NCBI GenBank assembly: GCA_014634225.1 | Contig: BLFN01000201.1 | Coordinates: 140,752-153,251, forward strand | Origin: Acropora yongei | Lineage: Eukaryota > Cnidaria > Anthozoa > Scleractinia > Acroporidae | Direction of reading: 5' to 3' | DNA length: 12,500 nucleotides | Part shown: one piece after another, positions 6,801 to 12,500 of the stretch | How the letters are laid out: each line of letters starts with the position of its first letter | Numbering within the stretch: position 1 is the first letter of the stretch | The notes under the pieces: generated by a model | Database searches by the model: none | Told to the model about the DNA's origin: nothing | The model's input: the letters and a program-made list of their open reading frames with translations, nothing else | Translations under genes and position numbers: made by a program

Positions 6801-8792
6801 AAGACATTTAGACATGCAACAACTAATCCTGGACAATCAACAGTACTTTTAATGGCCCCAACAGGTGTCTCTGCCATAAACATTAACGGAACTACAGTAA
6901 ATACTGCTCTAGCTATTCCCAAACAAGCAGGTGACAGCCTTCCAGCAATGTCTGATCAAAAGAAAACGCAAATGAGAGTGTCTCTGTCGGAACTGAAGCT
7001 TATTATAATAGATGAAATTTCTATGGTTTCTAACATAACTCTTGTACATATTCACCAAAGACTAAAGGACATCTTTCGTTTTTCTTCATCTCAGCTGTTT
7101 GGAGGCATAAGTATAATAGCTGTAGGAGATTTGTACCAGCTACCACCAATAAAACGAAAACCAGTTTTCACAAACTTTAAAACTGAAACTCACAATTTGT
7201 ACCATCCATGGCATGTTTTCACTATGATGGAACTAACTGACATCATGAGACAAAAAGGTGATCAGCACTTCACTGAGCTTTTAAATAGATTCAGAACTGG
7301 TTTACAAACAGACAAAGACATATACTGTATTAACTCTAGGTGTATATCTCCATCAGCTGACAATTATCCACTGGATGCACTACACATCTGGGCAGAAAAT
7401 GATCCTGTCAATGAGCACAATAACAAACAACTGGATCAGTTATCGTCCCCTTTATTTGTACTTAAAGCTACTGATCAATACCCACCAAATATTTCACAAC
7501 AGGATATCAATACAGTACTATCAAGGGCAAGATCTGATACAGGAGGATTGGATTTTGAAATCAACATTAAAGAACGTGCCAGAGTAATGCTAACTACAAA
7601 CATTGACATTGCAGATAGACTTATAAATGGCCAAATGGGAACTGTAGCAAAAATTCATGTCAACAAAATTGCACAAAAGCCAACTGTGATTTATGTAAAA
7701 TTTGATGATGAAAGAGCAGGAGGCATGTTAATAAGAAACAGTGGTGATACATTTGCTAAACAAAATCATGTTGTTCCTATTGAACCAGTGTTATCAAAAA
7801 TAAAAGTACACCCTGGTAAACCATCTTCTCCAGAATTACAAAGAATTCAATTCCCAATCACTTTAGCTTGGGCTTGCACAATTCATAAAGTCCAGGGTTT
7901 GACACTTCAAAAGGTTGTTATCAGTTTTAAATTAAACAAACAAAAATCTTTCAACTATGGACAAGTGTATGTTGCCTTGAGTCTATCAACTTCGCTTCAA
8001 GGACTGCATATTCTGGGCAAAATACACAGCAAACATGTCAAAACAGATTCTAGAGTACATGATGAATATGAAAGATTAAGACATTTAAAGTCAACGGATA
8101 TAGAAGGAATTGTACCTTCTAATGAACAAAAAATGTTGGATAGTAATACAGTTGTAACAATGTGCCTTTTAAACATACGGTCTCTTAGAAAACACAGCAG
8201 TGATATTAAATATGATATAAATCTTTTTAACAGTGACATTCTAGCACTCACTGAAACACAACTTTTACCAGGAGAAAGTGACTCTGATATTAAAAACAAC
8301 TTAAACCCTTTTACATTGTACAGGCATGATCACAACTCAGACAAATTTTCGAGTTTGGGAATCTGCATAAAAAGTAATATTCAGATTGTGCATCAGGAAC
8401 AGTACCCCACTATTAATGCTGTTAGATTTAAAGTCAGTTGTAATAATAATATATTACAACAAAATGTAACCTTTCTTTTAGTTTATCGTAAGAATGACTC
8501 AGATATTTCTGTATTGATCAATCACTTAAATTATTTACTAAGAACTCACACTATTGATATAGTCTTGGGAGATTTCAACATAAACTACTTTTGCTCTAAA
8601 GAGGTAAAACCGCTAACATCAATGATGGAGTCTCTAAATTATGTGCAGATTGTAAACAGGCCTACTTTCCTTTACGGTAGTCTACTGGACCATGTTTATG
8701 TTCAGCATGCAAGGGAAAACATGATCCACAGCTCAGTAATTAGTGTGTACTATTCCGACCATGATGCCATTAGAATTACTATACCAACTTAA
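3822..8792 (+). CDS. Helentron replication initiator-helicase-endonuclease (Rep-Pif1-EEP), 3' part of the broken gene
   Basis: This piece carries the transposition enzymes. No ATG opens it: homology starts at 3822 and the first in-frame ATG is 3888. Numbering here is from the TTG at 3855. Residues about 160-390 form the Helitron-like N domain (SCADLRWPEL; HUH motif H383-L-H385 for metal binding). Y579 and Y583 in YVCSYFTK are the likely nicking tyrosines. A Pif1-type helicase follows: Walker A GGAGAGKS at 964-971, DEIS at 1053-1056, GDLYQLPPI, and a motif VI that reads YVALSLS where ALSR is expected (Leu1377). The C-terminal EEP nuclease spans about 1436-1645 with N1440, E1467, D1573, N1575 and SDHD (D1635, H1636), all expected catalytic residues present. 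The C-terminal EEP places it among Helentrons. It originally continued from the upstream frames. Confidence 0.93.
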   Translation, partial: VPVGCDETCNVLPRPPERSGIIMLKLKRKLAFKGHVYFQAVRPDVVVNALSWLRVNNPFYSDITVNTQNINRNLSALELQATSISQKDIEVSPSSNICFEHKATEEENDEETEDPLDEFRAPTIETCLQSILPDYPPCLQHNGTSKSAGNEIFNIAPGENKHPVSFMTDKHCEELAFPVLFPKGRFGYAIERPVKLSPTKYFNARLLHHSGRFAMNPEYLFFAQFIIEQKKVSDSINIALSKVHGQCLTASHLRSNAQTLQNLVFQDQAYLFLRQIPGTPPYWQKFMYEVVAMVKQLGIPTWFMTLSCADLRWPELFQIISRTQGLNLTDEQIEALSYNERCSMLNINPVIVAKHFQFRVETFFTEVLLTKANPIGKIVHYALRVEFQMRGSPHLHALVWTSDCPKLTHETKQEYIDFIDTHVQVYLPDIKTDRELYELVATYQKHNHSKTCRKYKNIPCRFNFGHFFTKETIVAEPLSDELNEEVKTNMLTRRNEILSLVKEEVDKVLNPNKSPYDPTKSEKEILSSLGITEEQYYWALSVSRDSDFDLHLKRPLDSCFINNYFVAGVKGFRANVDLQPIFNHYKCITYVCSYFTKDETECSQAILNAAKEAKDSNMNIRESLRKIGAAFLSTREVSSQECVYRCMPELWLRKVFPKTVFVSTQLPEKRIRVAKSQPELDALDDDSTDIYKSNIIERYRMRPNTIPSVDSLCLAEFAANYYKEYKTNCTTNDAQPEILTHDATELHVHLSTNADHISQLPPRIKLLNSNEVMKCRKIKAVVRYHTPNKVKEPENYFHHLLMLYYPWRNEDALVGSEQTYVSKFYEPEVEAVVEQNRAMFEPDADAISEALEAFRSNEGNSIVHSFDSLNDQENEDLHLDMQSNYERDEESFNEQMPSHIASKSNCGHTSTLSTISCHIQSTEISDDFLRESVRSLNSKQRIAYDRVLSWCRNKVKNAHSLKPEEIKPIYLFISGGAGAGKSHLIKTIFHTALKTFRHATTNPGQSTVLLMAPTGVSAININGTTVNTALAIPKQAGDSLPAMSDQKKTQMRVSLSELKLIIIDEISMVSNITLVHIHQRLKDIFRFSSSQLFGGISIIAVGDLYQLPPIKRKPVFTNFKTETHNLYHPWHVFTMMELTDIMRQKGDQHFTELLNRFRTGLQTDKDIYCINSRCISPSADNYPLDALHIWAENDPVNEHNNKQLDQLSSPLFVLKATDQYPPNISQQDINTVLSRARSDTGGLDFEINIKERARVMLTTNIDIADRLINGQMGTVAKIHVNKIAQKPTVIYVKFDDERAGGMLIRNSGDTFAKQNHVVPIEPVLSKIKVHPGKPSSPELQRIQFPITLAWACTIHKVQGLTLQKVVISFKLNKQKSFNYGQVYVALSLSTSLQGLHILGKIHSKHVKTDSRVHDEYERLRHLKSTDIEGIVPSNEQKMLDSNTVVTMCLLNIRSLRKHSSDIKYDINLFNSDILALTETQLLPGESDSDIKNNLNPFTLYRHDHNSDKFSSLGICIKSNIQIVHQEQYPTINAVRFKVSCNNNILQQNVTFLLVYRKNDSDISVLINHLNYLLRTHTIDIVLGDFNINYFCSKEVKPLTSMMESLNYVQIVNRPTFLYGSLLDHVYVQHARENMIHSSVISVYYSDHDAIRITIPT

Positions 8793-9639
8793 TCTTCTGT
8801 ATCATACTATTAATACATACATTGAAGCATACCTACCATAATAGACTAACCAATCTTAAAGTTCTATAATCTTACAAAGTTCTGTTTCAGGGTACACTTG
8901 CAAAATAACAATACCTTTCTAACTACTTACACTAGAAGTTATGTAGGCACCTTAAGTCTGTGAACTCATGGTAGTCCAAATGAAGCAAAATGAACAGGAG
9001 AATGCAAATCTGCTTTTACATGCTATTTTTTCATCTAATCTGTCAATGTGAAGTTATTTTCATTCAAAGCTGCATCCACATTACTTCAGACGATAAATAA
9101 GCCTATTTGGAGTTTCAATCAGCCTTTTTACAGGAAACACAAATCCATGTCATGTCTTAATAATGAGATAAAAAATTAACCAGTTTGTCAAAACTCGTAC
9201 TTATTATTGATTTCATGGAAGTTGCTTTCGCACACAATGCTCTTCTAAAAACAAAAGGGACCATGGAAATGCTGTTAAACCCATAAGTTACCACTGAGCT
9301 TTATCATTTCATGGGGGAAAAAAACAAAGAGCTGTTATGAAGTTCTCTACCAAGCTCTGGAATACATCCAATAGAATGCACTCTAACAGTAGAAACCATT
9401 TATAACATAATAAAAATTGGATTCTAATGATAAAAATAATTGTTTTTGAAATTAGTCAGCTTTGTTACTACACTATTATTTCTGTTTCTCCAATGGTAAG
9501 TATGAAATTGCAATGCATATTAATAACTACGTGTATAGTCATTAAAAGTACGCAATTTTTTCATTCCTTTGCTTTTTTTTTCTATCTACAGTGATCAAAG
9601 AGAACTACTATCAGTGTAATTGATCATCAGCTGTTGAAG
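8793..9639 (+). other. Noncoding interval between Rep-helicase and RPA genes
   Basis: AT-rich, with no substantial open frame on either strand and no recognisable gene. An AATAAA at 9409-9414 could serve the upstream gene, and the AT-rich stretch TTTATAACATAATAAAA around 9400 could equally be promoter-like. The right end carries a splice donor-like site and a pyrimidine-rich acceptor-like site just before the RPA gene. No Helitron terminus was recognised. Confidence 0.6.
9496..9591 (+). other. Candidate 96-bp intron in the 5' leader of the RPA gene
   Basis: The donor ATG|GTAAGTATG fits the eukaryotic consensus. The acceptor is a long pyrimidine run (GCTTTTTTTTTCTATCTACAG) ending in AG at 9590-9591. 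Exon sequence after it has an in-frame TGA at 9592-9594, so the intron would lie in the untranslated leader and ATG 9640 remains the first usable start. No transcript evidence is available here. Confidence 0.5.
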
Positions 9640-10770
9640 ATGGCACAGCAGATTGACAAACATGAGCACATGGCAGTAAGTCATACTGATGATGAACAGT
9701 CAGGTTCCAGCAACATGACAGATGCACATGCTCGCAAAAACCAGCCAAGTACCAGCAGTAGTAAAACGTCAGGAGAAGTAGTTGGCTACTTGCACAATAT
9801 ATCTCCTTTGAAAAAGGGACGCTATTTCGATTTTCAAATGCAGACTAAAGAGAAAACAGTTCGTGGAGTTTGTTTCTCACCTCCAAAGTTGAAACGATTT
9901 AGTGAACTCGGCCAGAAAAGTTCCCCTGTCAAATTAAAGAAGTTCCGAGTTGACACTGCTTCAAACTCAGAAGACCTACTTATGGGTCATGATGACATCA
10001 TTGAGGACCTCCAAGAAATAGACTTTCAGAAACAAGACCTTCCTACTACAATGAATGTATCAAATGCAACAACAGTTTGTCCAGGACAAGAAATAACTTT
10101 AAAGGCTAAGGTAGCCCATATCTACCCAGTAAAAATAGTTGGAAAGGATAATATCATGATGCAAAATGCAGTTGTTATTGATCCAACAGGAACTATTAAG
10201 TTAATCTTGTGGGAAAACTACACTAATACAGTGAACCAAGGTAGTACATACATATTCAAAAACTTGAGTGTAAGAAAGGACAAATTTACTAGTGAATTAT
10301 ATGTGAGCACTCTCAACTCAAGTACTACTATAGAATCTGCACCAGAATTTCAAGAGATACTACCAGTAACAGTACTAGAGAGTCAAACAGTAGATGTTGA
10401 GATTATTGGTGTACAAAAAGTACAAAGTTATACTGCCTGCTTAAAGTGCAACAAAAGGGTTGATAATTCCCAACATCAAAGTATCATTGAATGCTCAAAC
10501 TGCCATTTCAAGCAAAAACAAAACCTCGCACCTAAACATTGGTTTGTCCAGCTTTTGGTTGAAGTCAAGAATTCCACTGCTACCAAACTGACCCTTACAC
10601 TGTTTGAAAATACGGTTCATCAAATAGCCAAAATTAATGGCTATCCTGTGGAAATTAACCAGTTCACAACAGAACTGATAGAAAAAATAATTTTTGATAC
10701 ATCAGTCATTTCAGTGACTTACAACAAGAAAAGCCATATTGTTGAAAACGTCAATACTGTATCAACATAG
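9640..10770 (+). CDS. RPA1-like single-stranded DNA-binding protein with three OB-like segments (376 aa)
   Basis: Likely binds single-stranded DNA during rolling-circle transposition. I use ATG 9640 (AAGATGG, good context) rather than the upstream TTG at 9634; an in-frame TGA at 9592 closes the frame upstream. Residues 1-44 are polar and Ser-rich, probably disordered. Residues about 45-100 form a first OB-like segment (GYLHNISP, FDFQMQT, VCFSPPK). Residues about 143-240 form a second (LKAKVAHI, VVIDPTGTIKLILW, YIFKNLSVR). Residues about 245-370 form a third with a zinc ribbon C267-x2-C270-x14-C285-x2-C288. Length, domain order and zinc ribbon match RPA-like proteins carried by Helitrons and the C-terminal part of RPA1. 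The frame is intact, unlike the upstream gene. A host RPA1 is unlikely, since that protein is longer and usually interrupted by introns. Confidence 0.88.
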   Translation: MAQQIDKHEHMAVSHTDDEQSGSSNMTDAHARKNQPSTSSSKTSGEVVGYLHNISPLKKGRYFDFQMQTKEKTVRGVCFSPPKLKRFSELGQKSSPVKLKKFRVDTASNSEDLLMGHDDIIEDLQEIDFQKQDLPTTMNVSNATTVCPGQEITLKAKVAHIYPVKIVGKDNIMMQNAVVIDPTGTIKLILWENYTNTVNQGSTYIFKNLSVRKDKFTSELYVSTLNSSTTIESAPEFQEILPVTVLESQTVDVEIIGVQKVQSYTACLKCNKRVDNSQHQSIIECSNCHFKQKQNLAPKHWFVQLLVEVKNSTATKLTLTLFENTVHQIAKINGYPVEINQFTTELIEKIIFDTSVISVTYNKKSHIVENVNTVST

Positions 10771-11031
10771 TTTCACAACTCAAACTTCATTGGCATACAT
10801 GAAATGCCTTAGAACCACAAACATCAGTCACCTACAAACTTTATTAGATCTGAAGGTTTCCGTTTGTTACATGGCAACTTTTGTTACATCCGTTATGTTT
10901 TGAAATAACCATTCTCAATAGTATTACCAAAGCCTCTGGGGATCTCTTTAAAGAGCTGTTGCTATCAAAGTTTGAAATAACTGTCAAAACCGTATTACAC
11001 CAGTGATTAACAAAGTTACTTAAGACAATAT

Positions 11032-11045
11032 ACTAGTTAACTAGT
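11032..11045. repeat. 14-bp perfect palindrome in the RPA 3' flank
   Basis: ACTAGTTAACTAGT reads the same on both strands, about 260 bp after the RPA stop. Palindromes of this length can arise by chance in AT-rich DNA of this size, so no function is claimed. Confidence 0.4.
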
Positions 11046-11152
11046 TGTATAACAGTACTTCTATACATCTTTTACGTTGTTGTTAATTAACTTCTTGTCA
11101 AGTTGTCTTTCCACAAGCTAGACTTAACATGTTCACTGCTTTTAACTCGTTC

Positions 11153-11190
11153 AATAAAGTATAAAGTTTGTTATTGTTTGTTACTGTCAT
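11153..11190 (+). terminator. Polyadenylation signal with GT-rich downstream element
   Basis: AATAAA at 11153-11158 lies about 380 bp after the RPA stop codon and is followed within 15-30 bp by the GT-rich run AGTTTGTTATTGTTTGTTAC. This is the standard animal poly(A) arrangement and gives a plausible 3' end for the RPA transcript. The untranslated stretch 10771-11152 otherwise shows no gene. Confidence 0.65.
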
Positions 11191-11199
11191 TGTTTAGAT

Positions 11200-11645
11200 A
11201 TTGTTTCAATGTCCTGTTTCCACTGCTTCTCTTACATTGCCTCAGAATAAGACATCAAGACCTCTAGGTAATGAAATTTTCAAATCAACTATTTGGACCG
11301 ATATTTCACTTTGGTTACATTTTTCGAATTTTGAGTTGATATATAATCATTTGGATATTTTGTCCGCAACCAAACGCCATAATACCCTTTCGCTTACTTA
11401 TTTACCTCTTGTTGTGCAAATCGGTCCAATGAAGGTGGTCATTATCCTTTTTCGGGTTATTAAAGGCATGTTAAACCCTTCATATCCGTACCCGATACAT
11501 GTACATATAGCCACAGTGTACTTACGTTTACACACCATATGTCAGATATTCGCCATTTTCACATTTCTATGGTATTCTGATATTACTCATGCTTATATAG
11601 ACTAACGCATCCCACGGAAACGGCTACAAGACGTCTTGTTTCTTT
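11200..11645 (+). other. Interval without a recognised gene; TATA-like box near its end
   Basis: A 134-codon open frame at 11201-11605 has no recognisable domain and no clear coding pattern, so it is not called as a gene. A copy of a motif from the window start (AAATCGGTC, then AATGAA, then GGTG) occurs at 11418-11437, and TTGGACCGAT at 11293-11302 is its core in inverted orientation. TTATATAG at 11593-11600 resembles a TATA box ahead of the degraded RPA copy. The segment may be the leader of that second gene. Confidence 0.4.
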
Positions 11646-11648
11646 ATA

Positions 11649-12500
11649 GGCTGCTCGAATGAAATTACTGAAAATGATGACCTTCTGGGCTACATTTCAC
11701 ATATGTCTCCAGTGATGACAAGCGGCACAAAAAAAATTTTTCAATTGTCATATCCACATCAAAAACGAAACAAGAGGAGCAATCAGTTTTTCCCCAGAGA
11801 AAAAACGAGAACAAGAACAAAAATCACTAGTCAAACAAGCAAGTTCTGCATCAATTTGAATTCACTAAGTTAATTAGTAAGCATCAAAGCTAAATTTTTG
11901 ACTGTTTGACTGCACCAAAGAAAACAAGTCGGAACTTCTCATGCAGGATGGAACAATAATCGATCCAACTGGACAAATCAATATTGTCCTTAGGCAAGAT
12001 CAAGTTGATTCAATATCTGAAGGAAAGACATATGTGTTCAAGCACATCAAAAGGAAGGATAATCAATTTGGAGAACGCTACATCAATCCGCCACTTACTC
12101 AGTAACTAATGTTATTGAATTTGAAGTAGGTTTACTTGAAGTACACATTCTACCTGACACAGTCACTACTATTGACGCTATTGTTTGTGGGGTAAAAGAA
12201 ATGTCATTCCATAAGGCATGTTTTTCATGTATTTTCAAAGTTGAGGCAAAAAATGGGCAAGGTAACTGCCTAAAGTACATAATGATGGTCAATCTCACAT
12301 TGTGTACAAATCAGTATTACAAGAGAATGTCCTTTATGATAATGCCAGACCATATGGTCATACAACTATCCATTTTTAGCAAGAAATCAGCCATTTCGGC
12401 CTCCTCGGTACATCTGGACATGAATAAATGCACTTGTGACGACCTCTCAAAAAAGTTATTTAATGTAGTTATGTTAGCTATTACTTGCGATTCAGCCATA
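11649..12500 (+). pseudogene. Second, diverged RPA-like gene, frameshifted and running off the window
   Basis: Three segments align in order with the intact RPA gene but in different frames. A first OB piece at 11673-11830 (LLGYISHMSP, then FSIVISTS, then SFSPEKK) needs frame changes near a poly-A run at 11728 and again near 11790. A second OB piece at 11929-12080 reads MQDGTIIDPTGQINIVL and KTYVFKHIKRKDNQFG. A third at about 12087-12500 is open to the window edge, with ACFSC and a ribbon in which the last Cys is Tyr (CLKY), then LSIFSKK and LSKKLFNVVMLAI matching the end of the intact protein. Identity to the intact copy looks low, so this is an old paralogue, not a recent duplicate. A TTTCTTTATAG acceptor-like site at 11640-11650 precedes it. 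Introns could explain some breaks but not all. Confidence 0.75.

Larger units (their letters stand above)
1..11180 (+). mobile_element. Helentron-type Helitron (rolling-circle transposon), boundaries not resolved
   Basis: Seen: a Rep domain with HUH (HLH) and YxxxY motifs, a Pif1-type helicase and a C-terminal EEP endonuclease in one reading frame, preceded by OTU and USP-like protease domains and followed by an RPA-like gene, all on the plus strand. Known: Rep-helicase fusions define Helitrons, and a C-terminal AP-endonuclease-like domain defines the Helentron branch; OTU and RPA-like proteins are recurrent passengers. Inferred: everything up to the polyadenylation signal near 11153 belongs to one element. 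I could not identify either terminus. The left end may lie outside the window, and the degraded RPA copy after 11649 may be part of this element or of a neighbouring one. Three lesions in the main gene suggest this copy is no longer autonomous. Confidence 0.85.

Noticed and set aside
7375..7587. Plus-strand 70-codon frame inside the helicase
   Set aside because: Out-of-frame shadow of the conserved helicase region.
9634..9639. TTG start six bases upstream of the RPA ATG
   Set aside because: Animal genes rarely use TTG, and ATG 9640 has a good context.
11201..11605. Plus-strand open frame of 134 codons
   Set aside because: No recognisable domain, unusual composition rich in His and aromatic residues, and it lies in a probable leader or spacer.
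12318..12370. DNARP-like peptide in another frame, resembling a mariner transposase signature
   Set aside because: The RPA-like frame through the same bases aligns with the intact RPA protein over a long stretch, and no other transposase residues surround the motif.
1..12500. Ribosomal RNA, tRNA or CRISPR structures
   Set aside because: None seen on reading both strands; the only regular arrays are the coding tandem repeats at 73-451.

Overview
The window looks like invertebrate-type animal nuclear DNA. It is AT-rich, with very long intronless reading frames of transposon type, a eukaryotic polyadenylation signal and splice-like signals. It is dominated by one plus-strand mobile element, a Helentron-type Helitron (rolling-circle transposon). 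The host species cannot be named from sequence alone.

Region 1-8792 is one giant gene now broken into three open pieces: 32-3289, 3290-3820 and about 3822-8792. Removing one copy of a 7-bp tandem duplication (3807-3820) would leave 8754 nt, exactly 2918 codons, with a single internal stop at 3287-3289. In order it encodes: a repeat-rich, basic N-terminal region (residues 1-341) ending in a canonical 2A ribosome-skipping motif; an OTU-family cysteine protease domain; a USP (C19)-like protease domain; a third, degenerate C76-like protease segment; a nuclear localisation signal; YxxM repeats; a Cys-rich DUF6570-like domain; the Helitron-like N domain with an HUH motif and two-tyrosine motif; a Pif1-type helicase; and a C-terminal AP-endonuclease-like (EEP) nuclease. 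The EEP domain at the C-terminus is the Helentron hallmark.

Region 8793-9639 is noncoding and probably holds the leader of the next gene, including a candidate 96-bp intron (9496-9591). Region 9640-10770 encodes an intact RPA1-like single-strand DNA-binding protein with three OB-like segments and a C4 zinc ribbon. It is followed by an AATAAA signal and a GT-rich tract near 11153-11190. Region 11200-11645 has no recognisable gene. From about 11649 to the window end is a second, much diverged and frameshifted RPA-like copy.

Taken together, Rep/HUH would nick and join DNA ends, Pif1 would unwind, EEP would cut DNA, and RPA would coat the displaced single strand. The OTU and USP-like domains could counter host ubiquitin-dependent control or process the protein. 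The 2A site would release the N-terminal protein from the enzymatic part. This copy appears recently inactivated: the rest of the 8.7-kb frame is open, but there is an in-frame stop, a frameshift and a lost helicase arginine. The most notable observations are the 2A site in a DNA transposon, the stacked deubiquitinase-like domains, and the hairpin-forming tandem array at 251-451.
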